64,000 nt of DNA from Chryseobacterium echinoideorum (GCF_007474535.1 NZ_VKNW01000010.1:62001-126000), one strand, 5' to 3'. Counted from the stretch's first letter, positions 25,424 through 35,207 are shown. The notes: generated by a model from the sequence alone, not told the origin. Program-made: numbers and translations.

Positions 25424-26401
25424 ACCCGTAGTGCATTTAGGTAATATTGATTTTTAAATTATTGATATTCCTATTTGCATTTCTATTTATTGTTTGAATC
25501 ATAGTAAGCGTTACTATTTTTGAGAGTATCCTCGTTTTAAAACCTAAAAAACTTTTGGCGTAATTTCTTCTGATCATAAACTGATCACAAAGTTGAGAGA
25601 ATAAAGTTTCTATCCTCTTTCTGGACTTCCGTATTATGTGAGGCTGAATTTTATAATTTTTTTGATTCTTTCTCATTGGAACTTCCAGCTTTATATTATG
25701 TGATGTAAACAAGTCTAATTGGTATTCCGCAGACAAATATCCTTTATCACCCAAGATTGTACAATTTTCAATTTGTTGCTTTATATCTTTCAGAAAATGA
25801 ATATCATGCACCGAGGCAGGGCTAATATCCAAACTCTGAAATACTCCTTCTGTTGAGCAAACCGCATGAAGTTTATAGCCATAGTAATGCATTTTCTGTG
25901 AAGCACAATAACCTCTGTTTGGCAGCGCATAATCTGTTTCTTTACATATTCTACTACGTGAACTTCTTGATAATTTGCAGACCTCTAATGGCATGCTGTC
26001 TACAACAAAATACTTTTCAGACCCATTAAACCTTTCCGCCAATAATTTTCTAATCCGTTCCATATGGTCAAACAGCTTCCTTTTTCTTCTATTGTAAACG
26101 CTCCGTTCGATAAGTGATTTGATTTCAGCAGGTAAGATTCTGAAAGGCTGATGCTCACTATCGATACTCATATATTCAGAAGTCAGATTTATTGCGATTA
26201 TCCTTAAATCCGTTAACTTGGGTTTTCGTATCTGAAATAAAAAATTCTCGCTATCTAATTCTAATTTCTTCAATTCTTCTAAAATTTTCTCGTAATTTGC
26301 CGTAAAGTTGTGCATTGAATTGTCTGTGTGGTAACTACAATTTACTGCTTTCTAGCAGCTTGCACAACTTTTATTTAAGCTAACCCAAATGCACCACGGG
26401 T
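25424..26401 (-). mobile_element. Complete IS982-family insertion sequence
   Basis: 978 bases. The terminal inverted repeats begin ACCCGTAGTGCATTTAGGT (left) and, read inward from the right end, ACCCGTGGTGCATTTGGGT, a 17 of 19 match. The flanks are ATAACAT (25417-25423) and ATAACGT (26402-26408), an imperfect seven-base target duplication. The single transposase gene fills most of the element. Both ends and the transposase look intact, so the copy may still be mobile; the mismatch in the duplication suggests it is not brand new. Confidence 0.88.
25437..26315 (-). CDS. IS982-family transposase
   Basis: 292 residues, the usual size. The DDE residues are visible: Asp106 in FVVDSMPL, Asp190 in ILGDKGYLS and Glu236 in RIETLFSQL. 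A helical N-terminal domain (residues 1-90) precedes the catalytic core. The start is an ATG. No stop or frameshift interrupts it, so it should be functional. Confidence 0.93.
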   Translation of the reverse strand: MHNFTANYEKILEELKKLELDSENFLFQIRKPKLTDLRIIAINLTSEYMSIDSEHQPFRILPAEIKSLIERSVYNRRKRKLFDHMERIRKLLAERFNGSEKYFVVDSMPLEVCKLSRSSRSRICKETDYALPNRGYCASQKMHYYGYKLHAVCSTEGVFQSLDISPASVHDIHFLKDIKQQIENCTILGDKGYLSAEYQLDLFTSHNIKLEVPMRKNQKNYKIQPHIIRKSRKRIETLFSQLCDQFMIRRNYAKSFLGFKTRILSKIVTLTMIQTINRNANRNINNLKINIT

Positions 26402-26432
26402 ATAACGTATCTTCATTTAACATACCACATAA

Positions 26433-26466
26433 AACTCCGATGGAAAACCAATCGGAGTTCATTTTT
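26433..26466. terminator. Hairpin right of the IS982 element
   Basis: AACTCCGAT and ATCGGAGTT around a nine-base loop, followed by CATTTTT on the plus strand and by TTTA on the minus strand. No plus-strand gene precedes it directly, so it may be a leftover terminator of a gene removed or separated by the insertion. Confidence 0.5.
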
Positions 26467-26580
26467 AATCCTTCTTACAGAATTTGGTAAGATAATCTCA
26501 ACTTGGAGCAGAAGACACACTAGTCACTTGGAGGTTTTGAAACTGATCTAAAATGTTGTACAAAAGTTGCAGCCAAAAAT

Positions 26581-26608
26581 AAAAAAAACACCTACATTTC
26601 TGTAAGTG
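26581..26608 (-). terminator. Intrinsic terminator of tRNA-Asn
   Basis: On the minus strand CACTTACA, loop GAAA, TGTAGGTG (one G-T pair) and a run of eight Ts, starting 16 bases beyond the tRNA 3' end. Confidence 0.75.
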
Positions 26609-26623
26609 CCTGATCTTAATTAG

Positions 26624-26697
26624 CTCCTCCTGCTGGGCTCGAACCAGCGACCCTCTGATTAACAGTCAGATGCTCTAACCAACTGAGCTAAGGAGGA
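26624..26697 (-). tRNA. tRNA-Asn (anticodon GTT)
   Basis: 74 bases. The acceptor stem TCCTCCT pairs with AGGAGGA, the D-arm is GCTCAGTTGGTTAGAGC, the anticodon stem TCTGA/TCAGA frames loop CTGTTAA with anticodon GTT, and the T-arm is CTGGTTCGAGCCCAG. The discriminator base is G. CCA is not encoded. It stands alone and has its own terminator. The accessory patch with the IS elements lies on its 3' side. Confidence 0.95.
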
Positions 26698-27237
26698 ATG
26701 TCATTGTTTTTAAGTGGTGCAAATATAAAATGAAAAATAATATCTGGCAAATATTTTTTCTCTAAAACAGCAGCAAAGCATTTATAATACTAACTTTCAG
26801 GAAATTAAATTTCATCTTTTATTTCGATGATTGATTAAATAATGTAAACTAAATTATATTAAATTTGATTGAATTGGATAATTATTTTAAAAGCTATACA
26901 AATATTAAGTAAATATAAACAACAATAGAAAAGATTAAGATCTACTGTAAGATACAGACAAGCTCCGATACATATAAACTCCAACCTTCTGATCTCAGAA
27001 AAAATATTTTCGTAATAAAATTTTGCTATATTTGTTTCAAAGACTAATATAAACTCAAATTTATTACACCATGACATATTCGTTTACACACATTCGTATA
27101 TTCAATTCGAATTACTTAAACTAATACTTCAAGCCTAAAAAGCTGTCAACCTTATAAGTTTCTTACTCTTTTATAAACAACATTATAAAAAGAGTGATAA
27201 GAACACGTATTAATCTAATCTTAATAAATAAACAACT
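26698..27237. other. Long gene-free spacer before the secreted pair
   Basis: 540 bases, very AT-rich. It holds a TATATTTG box at 27027-27034 and a weak hairpin near 27167-27197 (ACTCTTTTATAA against TTATAAAAAGAGT). A minus-strand frame at 26859-27077 looks random. A long leader for the gene at 27238 is possible. Nothing else is recognisable. Confidence 0.45.
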
Positions 27238-28209
27238 ATGAAAAAACAAATTGTAGCCTTAGCCTTTTTAGCTTCAACTGCATTATCTGCGCAACTATTT
27301 TCTCCAAATGGCGCACCTATCACTTCCAACCCATCAACAGAAAATGTAGGCATAGGTATATCTTCACCAAATTCCAAACTACATGTTAATGGAGATATAA
27401 ATTCTACAGGCTGGAATTTACCGCAAAACTCAATTCTGAATATCGGATTTAATACTACCGATAAAACGAATGGTATTTCAAATTACGGTTTATCTTTATT
27501 AGGAATATATCCTACAGGAGTTCAGAATGACCAAGGTCCAGGTATCAATCTTTCCGGATATTTTGGTGTAAGCTTATCTACAGGTACCCAGGAAAGAATT
27601 AGAATTGATCGTTTAGGAAATGTCGGCATTAACACTCTAAACCCTGCAAGAAGACTGACGGTAAATGGTGACATTTATGCAATTGGAGGTTCTGCAATAA
27701 GCCTTCAAGATGACACTAGATTTAATGTTACAGCATCTGATGTTCCTGCACTTACTGGTACTGTATCTATGCCACATTATGGAATCTTATCTCCATCAGT
27801 ATCTGGCGGTGCAGAACTATGGATGGCTGCATTTAAAGGGGTAAGAATATTTACAGGAGGTGAATCCAATCCTAAATTTTTTATTAACACAAATGGCAAT
27901 GCTTACCTTCAGGGAAAATTTGAAGCCAAAGAAATAAAAGTAACCCTGACCCCTACCGCAGATTTTGTGTTTGAAGAATCTTATAATCTTCCAAAATTAG
28001 AAGATATAGAGAAGCACATTAAAGAAAAAAAGCATTTACCTGAAATTGCTTCTGCTAAAGAAATGGAAAAAGAAGGTGTAAATGTAGGTGAATTTCAAAT
28101 TAAACTTTTGCAGAAAATTGAAGAATTGACTCTTTATACGATTGAACAGAATAAGTTGATTAAAGAACAGCAGAAGAGAATTGAAATTCTAGAGAGCAAA
28201 AACAAATAA
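27238..28209 (+). CDS. Secreted tail-fibre-like protein with C-terminal coiled coil
   Basis: 323 residues. Signal peptide 1-18 ends in LSAQ. Next come NVGIGISSPNSKLHVNGDI and LGNVGINTLNPARRLTVNGD, paired beta-repeats found in phage-tail-like and adhesin proteins of Flavobacteriia. The end is conserved in this group: a NLPKLEDIEKHIKEKKHLPE block, then VGEFQIKLLQKIEELTLYTI and a coiled coil, a trimerising or chaperone-like tail. It is probably exported to the surface. The vWA protein gene starts five bases after its stop, so the two form an operon. Confidence 0.75.
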   Translation: MKKQIVALAFLASTALSAQLFSPNGAPITSNPSTENVGIGISSPNSKLHVNGDINSTGWNLPQNSILNIGFNTTDKTNGISNYGLSLLGIYPTGVQNDQGPGINLSGYFGVSLSTGTQERIRIDRLGNVGINTLNPARRLTVNGDIYAIGGSAISLQDDTRFNVTASDVPALTGTVSMPHYGILSPSVSGGAELWMAAFKGVRIFTGGESNPKFFINTNGNAYLQGKFEAKEIKVTLTPTADFVFEESYNLPKLEDIEKHIKEKKHLPEIASAKEMEKEGVNVGEFQIKLLQKIEELTLYTIEQNKLIKEQQKRIEILESKNK

Positions 28210-28213
28210 TAAT

Positions 28214-29917
28214 ATGAAAACTAACATATATTTTATTCTAAGTCTTCTCACAACATTCTGTATGGGGAATATTACATATTCACAAACAGGATTGGGAAGC
28301 GACATTATTATTTGTCTTGATAATAGTGCTTCTATTGATTTTACAGAATTTAATGACATGACGACTTCTACAAATAACCTTATAGCTGGAGTACTTAATT
28401 GCAACCCAAATAATAGAGTTTCAGTTGTTCATTATGGCACAAATAAGTTAAATAATCCGGTCTTTCCAACATACGTACCTAGAATTTACATAGAATCAGA
28501 TTTTACAAATAATATAGCAACAGCACAAAATTTCACAAGAAGATTATTTAATGGCGATCATTTTCATGAAGCTATAGGATTAATAGGAAATGCCATTGAC
28601 CATATTTCAAATCTTAATATAGTTAGTCCCCAAACTACCTTAAATACAATATCTACTAGACCTTTAATAATATTTCTTTTTACAGATGCAGAAAGAGCAT
28701 CCGGAGATATAACCGGTGGATCGTTTTTAGTTAGATTTGGTAACCCTCCTCCATCTATTGGAAACAACAATGCTTTCACAAATTTTACAGATTTCAAAAA
28801 TAATAGAAATGCTCAATTTGTAGTAGTTCATATAAATAGTAGTAATATTGCTCAAGCTACCGCAGCAAGTATAGCAAGTCTGGGAGGAACATATATGGGG
28901 TCAAACATTGAGCTATATCCTGCAGATCCAGATAATGGGCAATTTCCCAGATTATACTTAAATAAAACAAACTTTATATTAACTAACACTGAACTATTAA
29001 ACCTTACAAATAATATTTGCATTATTGGAACCGGAAGTATTCAGTTTTTATACGAACCTCATTCGTGTAAAGAAATTTCATATCCACTAAATGTTTCAGG
29101 AAATTATTTTGTTCCATCGGGTACAACTGTTACTAATTTTCAAATATCTTTGGTAAATACATTAACAGGCATCAACTACCCCACAACAGCTACAGTAACC
29201 TATCCTTTCGCCAATCAGTTTGAATTTAATATTAATCAAACAGACCTTACAAATCCGCAATCGGGTGAATATAATTTATTAATATCATTAACATATTCTA
29301 ATGGAAGTTCAACTCAGACCATTTTTGCTAATAATTCTGCTACAGGAGTTCCGTTTGACATTAAGTTTTGCTGTTCTGACAATTTAGATATTACCACAGA
29401 AGTCGTTCCTTCATCTGTAGATATTCAAGCAGCAGCAAACAGTATTACGGCAAACAATATTATTCATAATGGAGCTACTGCGGTCTATCATGCTGGCAAT
29501 TATGTTTCCTTGAAACCTAATTTTCACGCAAAAGCAGGTTCACAATTTCATGCTTATATTGAAGGATGCTCTACAATTATTACTAATAGGGAAAAAAATA
29601 GTAACGATGAATATTATTATTTTGATCCAGATGCTGATCCTAATAATTTGAAATCTATATCAAAAGAAAATATTACACTACAAAAAACATCTCAGATATC
29701 CCCTAATCCCAATAATGGCATATTTAAGATTATATTTAATAATACAAAGTCAGGTTCATTACAAATTATTAATATGAATGGGAAAATTGTAAATCAAAAA
29801 TTATTTAAAAACGAAAAAGAACTTTTGATAAATATCCAATCTTTACCATCAGCTGCCTACATGGTAAAGATAATGTCTGATAATGAAAACTTTATAGAAA
29901 AAATAATAAAAAAATAA
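28214..29917 (+). CDS. Secreted vWA protein with 3-coathanger and T9SS sorting domains
   Basis: 567 residues. After a signal peptide (1-24), a von Willebrand A domain spans about 28-270 with the metal-binding DxSxS as Asp36-Asn-Ser38-Ala-Ser40. A middle beta-rich region follows, then a 3-coathanger stack segment (ANNIIHNGATAVYHAGNYVS and FHAKAGSQFHAYIEGC, about 410-455). The C-terminal 75 residues, from ISPNPNNGIFKI to the final lysines, are a type A T9SS sorting domain. It should be secreted by the type IX system and held at the surface. vWA domains bind other proteins; the ligand is unknown. Confidence 0.85.
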   Translation: MKTNIYFILSLLTTFCMGNITYSQTGLGSDIIICLDNSASIDFTEFNDMTTSTNNLIAGVLNCNPNNRVSVVHYGTNKLNNPVFPTYVPRIYIESDFTNNIATAQNFTRRLFNGDHFHEAIGLIGNAIDHISNLNIVSPQTTLNTISTRPLIIFLFTDAERASGDITGGSFLVRFGNPPPSIGNNNAFTNFTDFKNNRNAQFVVVHINSSNIAQATAASIASLGGTYMGSNIELYPADPDNGQFPRLYLNKTNFILTNTELLNLTNNICIIGTGSIQFLYEPHSCKEISYPLNVSGNYFVPSGTTVTNFQISLVNTLTGINYPTTATVTYPFANQFEFNINQTDLTNPQSGEYNLLISLTYSNGSSTQTIFANNSATGVPFDIKFCCSDNLDITTEVVPSSVDIQAAANSITANNIIHNGATAVYHAGNYVSLKPNFHAKAGSQFHAYIEGCSTIITNREKNSNDEYYYFDPDADPNNLKSISKENITLQKTSQISPNPNNGIFKIIFNNTKSGSLQIINMNGKIVNQKLFKNEKELLINIQSLPSAAYMVKIMSDNENFIEKIIKK

Positions 29918-29922
29918 CAACA

Positions 29923-29955
29923 AAAAAGGTTCAGAAAATTCTGAACCTTTTTAAT
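29923..29955. terminator. Bidirectional terminator between vWA gene and sodA
   Basis: GGTTCAGAA, two-base centre, TTCTGAACC with an A-run before and a T-run after, so it can end transcripts from both convergent genes. Confidence 0.88.
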
Positions 29956-29970
29956 TATATAAACTGAAGA

Positions 29971-30567
29971 TTATTTATTAAATAATTCCTCAACTTTATC
30001 CCAATTCACTACATCGAAAAATGCTGTTACATAATCAGGTCTTCTGTTTTGATAGTTTAAATAATAAGCGTGCTCCCAAACGTCTAATCCTAAAACCGGA
30101 GTTCCTTTTACATCAGCAACCGGCATTAGTGGGTTATCCTGATTTGGAGTAGAGGTTACAGAAACAGATCCGTCTTCATTTTTTACCAGCCAAGCCCATC
30201 CTGAACCGAATCTTGTTTTGGCAGCATCAGAAAAATCATTTTTGAATTTTTCAAAACCACCGTAGTTTTCGATAGCAGCTTTTACACTTCCTACAGGCTC
30301 TTTACTACCACCCGGAGTTAAAATCTCCCAGAATAATGTATGATTAAAATGACCGCCTCCATTGTTTCTCACAGCCGGTTTTTCAGAACCGTTCTTACAA
30401 ATATCTTCAATAGACTGACCTTCGAGATCGGTTCCTTCAATGGCTTTGTTTAAATTATCTACATAAGCCTGATGATGCTTAGAATGGTGTATCTCCATTG
30501 TTTTTGCATCAATTGTTGGTTCTAAAGCATCGTAAGCGTATCCTAATTTTGGTAATTCAAATGACAT
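29971..30567 (-). CDS. sodA: Superoxide dismutase, Mn-type
   Basis: 198 residues. It converts superoxide to oxygen and peroxide in the cytoplasm. The metal ligands are His27, His76 ([11 protein letters not shown]), Asp162 and His166 (DVWEHAYY). Gln143 in PNQDNPLMP is the outer-sphere glutamine position typical of the Mn form; Fe enzymes usually have Ala-Gly here. A cambialistic enzyme cannot be excluded. A promoter is visible upstream at 30592-30623. Confidence 0.93.
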   Translation of the reverse strand: MSFELPKLGYAYDALEPTIDAKTMEIHHSKHHQAYVDNLNKAIEGTDLEGQSIEDICKNGSEKPAVRNNGGGHFNHTLFWEILTPGGSKEPVGSVKAAIENYGGFEKFKNDFSDAAKTRFGSGWAWLVKNEDGSVSVTSTPNQDNPLMPVADVKGTPVLGLDVWEHAYYLNYQNRRPDYVTAFFDVVNWDKVEELFNK

Positions 30568-30591
30568 AATTTTGTTTTTAATGTTAATATG

Positions 30592-30623
30592 TAAATTTAG
30601 CCAATATTCAAGCCAAGTTCAAA
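30592..30623 (-). promoter_or_regulatory. Putative promoter of sodA
   Basis: On the minus strand TTTG, a 20-base spacer and TAAATTTA, seven of eight positions of the TAnnTTTG consensus, 25 bases before the start codon. Confidence 0.5.
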
Positions 30624-30665
30624 AAAACGGGATTATTTTAATAAATCTTTAACATTGACAATAAC

Positions 30666-30706
30666 AAAAACTAAAGCAGCCAAAAATTTGACTGCTTTAG
30701 TTTTTA
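30666..30706. terminator. Terminator downstream of rho
   Basis: CTAAAGCAG and CTGCTTTAG arms with A- and T-runs on both sides. It serves the minus-strand rho gene and also isolates the sodA promoter. Confidence 0.8.
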
Positions 30707-30718
30707 TAATTAAAAGTC

Positions 30719-32548
30719 TTATTTGTTCATCGACATCAAAAACTCTTCGTTATTTAAAGTTCCTCTGATATTTTTATTCACAAATTCCATTGCTTCCACA
30801 GGATTCATTTCAGAAAGATACTTTCTTAGAATCCACATTCTCTGGGTAGTGACATCATCCATCAACAGATCATCTCTACGCGTACTGGAAGCTACGAGAT
30901 CAATCGCAGGATAAATCCGTCTGTTGGCAATTTTTCTGTCCAGTTGAAGTTCCATGTTTCCTGTACCTTTGAATTCTTCAAAAATAACTTCATCCATTTT
31001 AGAACCGGTATCAATTAGAGCCGTTGCAATGATGGTTAAAGATCCACCACCTTCAATTTTCCTTGCTGCTCCAAAAAATCTTTTCGGTTTATGAAGCGCA
31101 TTGGCATCAACCCCACCGGAAAGCACTTTTCCGGAAGCAGGAGTTACCGTATTGTAAGCTCTTGCCAATCTTGTAATAGAATCCAGAAGAATTACCACAT
31201 CATGTCCGCACTCTACCATTCTTTGGGCTTTTGCCAAAACAAGATTCGCTACTTTCACATGTTTATCGGCAGCTTCATCAAAGGTAGAAGCAATTACTTC
31301 TGCATTTACGCTTCTTTCCATATCGGTTACTTCTTCAGGACGTTCATCAATCAGAAGAACCATCATATAAACCTCAGGATGATTGGCAGCAATAGAATTG
31401 GCAATATCTTTCAGCAACATAGTTTTACCGGTTTTGGGCTGTGCAACGATCATTGCTCTCTGACCTTTACCAATAGGGGCAAAAAGATCAACTATTCTTG
31501 TAGAGATAGTGGAATTATTTCCTGCTAAATTAAATTTCTCTTCAGGAAAAAGCGGCGTAAGATATTCAAACGCAACTCTATCTTTGATGAAAGCTAAATC
31601 ACGTCCGTTAACTTCAGTAGGTTTTAATAAAGAAAAATATTTTTCACCTTCTTTAGGCAGACGTACGATTCCTTTTACGGTATCTCCGGTTTTTAAACCG
31701 AAGTTTCTGATCTGAGCAGTAGAAACATACACATCGTCTGGTGAAGAAATGTAGCTGAAATCTGATGATCTCAAAAATCCGTAATTATCCGGTAAAATTT
31801 CCAGAACCCCTTCAATACTTACCATTCCGTCAAAACTGAATTCTTTTCTTGGTTCAGCTTCCTCCTGCTTTTCAGCATGTCTGTTCTGGTTGGGATTTTG
31901 ATTTTGACCGGAATTTTGATTTTGATTCGGATTATTATTGTGATTCCTGTTCTGAGAATTTCCGTTATTCGGATTTTGGTGATTTTGACCTTTTGTATTC
32001 TGAGGCTGACCTTGTGGTCTTTTCGGTCTTTCTTCTTTTGGCTGAACAGGCTGAGAATCTGTATTCACCGGAGTTTCTGTTTTCTCCTGTATTTCGGTTT
32101 CTGTTTTGGGTGTGGCAGAAACTCTTTTTCTTTTTGGTTTGGGTGCGTTTGCAGGTTTTTCTTCGGAAATCTCTTTTACTTTATCCTCTTCAGTTGCTTC
32201 AGGAGATGGGATTTCTTCATTTTTAATTTCCTTTTCCGGAACTTCCTGTGTCTCCTTTTTTTCAATTTCAGCTTCCGGAGGTGTCTTTTTAGTCGTTCTT
32301 TTGGAGGCTGTTGCTTTTCTGGAGGTAGTTTTTACCGGTTTTTCTGCAGGTTCTTCTTCTTTCTTTTCAGAAACTTCCGTAGAGTTAAAATACTCTTTCG
32401 TTACTTTTGGATTGGAAGCCTGAAAATCTAAAATAGCAAAGATTTTGTCGTTTTCATTGCTTGTTCTTGCAACCTTCACGCCCAAATCTTTCAAGATTTT
32501 AGTCAATTCCGTTACGGATTTTGACCTTAACGTTTCTATGTTAAACAT
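30719..32548 (-). CDS. rho: Transcription termination factor Rho with long disordered insert
   Basis: 609 residues against about 420 in E. coli. The N-terminal Rho_N helices are at 1-50. Residues about 56-235 are low-complexity: first Lys/Glu/Pro/Thr-rich, then an Asn/Gln-rich tract near 178-222. The RNA-binding cold-shock-like domain ([19 protein letters not shown]) begins near 243, the Walker A motif AQPKTGKT near 369-376, and the Q- and R-loop regions follow ([20 protein letters not shown]). It ends transcripts by translocating along RNA. The extra segment is typical of Bacteroidetes Rho and should be intrinsically disordered. Confidence 0.97.
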   Translation of the reverse strand: MFNIETLRSKSVTELTKILKDLGVKVARTSNENDKIFAILDFQASNPKVTKEYFNSTEVSEKKEEEPAEKPVKTTSRKATASKRTTKKTPPEAEIEKKETQEVPEKEIKNEEIPSPEATEEDKVKEISEEKPANAPKPKRKRVSATPKTETEIQEKTETPVNTDSQPVQPKEERPKRPQGQPQNTKGQNHQNPNNGNSQNRNHNNNPNQNQNSGQNQNPNQNRHAEKQEEAEPRKEFSFDGMVSIEGVLEILPDNYGFLRSSDFSYISSPDDVYVSTAQIRNFGLKTGDTVKGIVRLPKEGEKYFSLLKPTEVNGRDLAFIKDRVAFEYLTPLFPEEKFNLAGNNSTISTRIVDLFAPIGKGQRAMIVAQPKTGKTMLLKDIANSIAANHPEVYMMVLLIDERPEEVTDMERSVNAEVIASTFDEAADKHVKVANLVLAKAQRMVECGHDVVILLDSITRLARAYNTVTPASGKVLSGGVDANALHKPKRFFGAARKIEGGGSLTIIATALIDTGSKMDEVIFEEFKGTGNMELQLDRKIANRRIYPAIDLVASSTRRDDLLMDDVTTQRMWILRKYLSEMNPVEAMEFVNKNIRGTLNNEEFLMSMNK

Positions 32549-32644
32549 ATTTTATGTAAAAATGTAATTAATTGTGAGTAAGAAAAGTAAGTCCGGTGAC
32601 TTTTGTTTTCAAGTACATTGTATATTGCAAATCTACACTTATTT

Positions 32645-32674
32645 TTGAATTGTGCAAAATTTATATTATTTTTG
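32645..32674 (+). promoter_or_regulatory. Strong Bacteroidetes-type promoter of the DUF4293 gene
   Basis: TTG at 32645-32647, a 19-base spacer and TATTTTTG at 32667-32674, an exact fit to the -33/-7 consensus, 19 bases before the ATG. Confidence 0.7.
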
Positions 32675-32693
32675 CTTCTGAATTTTAAATTCT

Positions 32694-33083
32694 ATGCTAC
32701 AAAGAATACAAACAGTTTGGATTTTACTCGCAGTTTTAGGTGCAGTATTTCTCTATATAACAGGACAGGATGTTGAGGTTTTCGGAAGTTTCCCCGTAAT
32801 TGATGCGGCTTCAATTGTTCTTGTTTTAGTTGGAGCATTCAGTTTATTCAGCTATAAAAACAGAAAAAGACAAATCATGCTCAATACATTCAGCATGATT
32901 ATAAACGCTTTGTTGATTGGTATTTTGGTGTATTGGCTGCAAAATTTATCCGGAGGAATAGATTTTCCTGAGAAGGGTATTGAGCCGGTTTTTCCATCTG
33001 TTTCGGTAATTTGTTTGCTGATAGCAAATATTTTTATCAGAAAAGATGAGAGGCTCGTAAAATCTGTAGACAGACTCCGATAG
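32694..33083 (+). CDS. DUF4293 membrane protein
   Basis: 129 residues with four membrane segments (about 5-22, 36-53, 61-80 and 98-115). The opening MLQRIQTVWILLA and the pattern of helices match the DUF4293 family found next to rho in many Flavobacteriia. Function is unknown. It is divergent from rho, has a clear promoter and is followed by a terminator. Confidence 0.85.
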   Translation: MLQRIQTVWILLAVLGAVFLYITGQDVEVFGSFPVIDAASIVLVLVGAFSLFSYKNRKRQIMLNTFSMIINALLIGILVYWLQNLSGGIDFPEKGIEPVFPSVSVICLLIANIFIRKDERLVKSVDRLR

Positions 33084-33108
33084 CCTAACAACGATTTTTT
33101 GAGTGAGA

Positions 33109-33139
33109 ACAGCTTCTTTTTTAGGAGCTGTTTTTTTTT
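33109..33139 (+). terminator. Intrinsic terminator after DUF4293 gene
   Basis: AACAGCTTC pairs with GGAGCTGTT (one G-T pair), followed by nine Ts. Confidence 0.85.
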
Positions 33140-33353
33140 AATTTAAAAAAAATATAGATCATTTTGAAATATCTTTTTATTTTCTAGCAACCTGCAACAA
33201 TTTGCTGAAAGCTGCGACATATTTGAATTAGATAAATCTTAAGGAAAATTAACATGAGAAAAACCTCACTCCAAAACACAATAATAAAGTAAAGTTTGAT
33301 TAAAAACGTCTAATCATTATATTTTAAGTAATTTTGCTATCCAATTTTATTGA

Positions 33354-35192
33354 ATGAACGAATATAGAAAAATATTAAAATTCGCCAAACCTCATCAAAA
33401 ATACATTTACGGAAGTTTGTTTTTCAATCTCTTGTATTCGGTATTTCAGATTGCTTCTTTAGGTACAATTCTTCCTGTTTTGGGTATGCTGTTTGGTACA
33501 ATAAAACCAGAGAAATATGAATCTGCCCCTGTCTATTCAGGTGATATTCTGGATTTGTTTTCATACCTCAAAGACTATTCCAACTATTATATTCAGACTT
33601 TAGTTTCCGATTACGGAGCTCTTAAAGTTCTGGCATGGCTTTGCATCGTCACTGCATTTATGTTTTTTCTGAGAAATGTCTTCAGATATTTAGGATCTTT
33701 TCTTTTGATTAATTACCGTGTGGGAGTTACCAAAGATCTTAGAGGCGAAATGTACAGAAAAGTATTATCGTTGCCTGTTTCCTTTTTTACCGACAGCCGA
33801 AAAGGTGATATGATGTCTCGGATGTCGAATGATGTAGGTGATGTAGAAGGGAATATTTTAGGAAGCTTAGTTGAGCTCATCAATGCTCCTTTCATGTTAA
33901 TAAGCACATTGATAACCCTATTTTGGTTAAGTCCTGAAATGACGCTTTTCTCTCTTTTGGTTTTACCTGTAATGGGAACTTTAATTGCTTTGATTGGTAA
34001 AAGCCTGAAAAAAGATTCGCATGAAGCTCAACACGAAATGGGAACCATATTTTCTATCGTTGATGAGACTTTGAAATCATCAAAGGTGATAAAAATTTTT
34101 AGTGCAGAGAAAATCATGAATTCCAGATTTATGGGTTCTATGCAAAAGTGGATCAACAGTTCTATCAGATTAGGAAGAAAGAAAGAATTAGCCTCTCCTA
34201 TGAGCGAGTTTCTGGGTTCTGTAACTTTTCTGATTATTGCATGGTACGGCGGAAAGCAAATTATTGTAGATAAAAGCATTTCTCCTGCAGACTTTCTTGT
34301 ATTTCTAGGCATTTTCTTCCAGATATTACCTCCGGTAAAAACCTTATCCTCTTCTATTTCTAATGTACAGAAAGGCGAAGCTTCACTTAAAAGAGTTCTG
34401 GAAATTCTGGAAGCTGATGTAAAAATTGAGGAAATTGCAGAACCTGTCTCTATTTCTACGTTGAATAATCATATTGAGTTTAAAGACATCGGTTTTTATT
34501 ATGATAAATCTAATTTAATTTTAAAGAACTTTAATCTTACGATTCCTAAAGGAAAAACAGTTGCCCTTGTCGGACAAAGCGGAAGCGGAAAAACTACCAT
34601 TGCCAATCTTCTTGCAAGATTTTATGATGTTTCCGAAGGTCAGATTTTAATAGATGACACGGATATCAAACACTTGAAACTTAAAGAATACAGAAAACTT
34701 CTGGGTATGGTTACTCAGGAATCTGTTTTATTCAACGATACGGTTTACAATAATATTCTGATGGGGAAACCCGAAGCGACAAGAGATGAAGTGATTGCCG
34801 CTGCTAAAATTGCGAATGCGGATACTTTTATTTCACAGCTTCCTAATAGTTATGAAACCAATATCGGAGATGACGGCGGAAAACTTTCCGGTGGCCAGAA
34901 ACAACGGGTTTCTATCGCAAGAGCTGTTCTTAAAAATCCGCCGATTATGATTTTAGACGAAGCAACTTCTGCTTTGGATACAGAATCTGAAAAATTTGTG
35001 CAGGATGCCTTGGAAAAAATGATGGAAAACCGTACATCACTGGTTATTGCTCACCGACTTTCAACCATTCAGAAAGCTGACTGGATTGTCGTAATGGAAA
35101 AAGGTGATATCGTGGAACAGGGAAGTCATCAAGAGCTAATGGCTCAAAAAGGTGTTTACCATAAATTGGTGGAACTTCAGAATTTTGACTAA
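33354..35192 (+). CDS. MsbA-like ABC exporter (fused permease and ATPase)
   Basis: 612 residues. Residues 1-330 hold six membrane helices of the type I exporter fold; the ATPase half follows with Walker A GQSGSGKTT (about 408-416), signature LSGGQKQR (about 514), Walker B ILDEATSALD and the H-loop IAHRLSTIQ. It should work as a homodimer in the inner membrane. Flavobacterial proteins of this type are the best candidates for lipid A flipping, but drug or peptide export is also possible. A DUF1801 gene follows 15 bases later. Confidence 0.88.
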   Translation: MNEYRKILKFAKPHQKYIYGSLFFNLLYSVFQIASLGTILPVLGMLFGTIKPEKYESAPVYSGDILDLFSYLKDYSNYYIQTLVSDYGALKVLAWLCIVTAFMFFLRNVFRYLGSFLLINYRVGVTKDLRGEMYRKVLSLPVSFFTDSRKGDMMSRMSNDVGDVEGNILGSLVELINAPFMLISTLITLFWLSPEMTLFSLLVLPVMGTLIALIGKSLKKDSHEAQHEMGTIFSIVDETLKSSKVIKIFSAEKIMNSRFMGSMQKWINSSIRLGRKKELASPMSEFLGSVTFLIIAWYGGKQIIVDKSISPADFLVFLGIFFQILPPVKTLSSSISNVQKGEASLKRVLEILEADVKIEEIAEPVSISTLNNHIEFKDIGFYYDKSNLILKNFNLTIPKGKTVALVGQSGSGKTTIANLLARFYDVSEGQILIDDTDIKHLKLKEYRKLLGMVTQESVLFNDTVYNNILMGKPEATRDEVIAAAKIANADTFISQLPNSYETNIGDDGGKLSGGQKQRVSIARAVLKNPPIMILDEATSALDTESEKFVQDALEKMMENRTSLVIAHRLSTIQKADWIVVMEKGDIVEQGSHQELMAQKGVYHKLVELQNFD

Positions 35193-35207
35193 AGATTATT
35201 TATTAAA

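Noticed and set aside
25228-25431. Plus-strand 67-codon frame left of the IS982 element
   Set aside because: Runs across the nested inverted repeat and into the IS end; composition is not protein-like.
26859-27077. Minus-strand 72-codon frame in the spacer before the tail-fibre gene
   Set aside because: Hydrophobic but without promoter, family pattern or neighbours in operon; typical of AT-rich spacer.
31877-32431. Long plus-strand open frames opposite the rho N-terminus
   Set aside because: Phe/Leu/Arg-rich translation is the mirror of the low-complexity rho insert; no start context or homology, so it is an antisense shadow.
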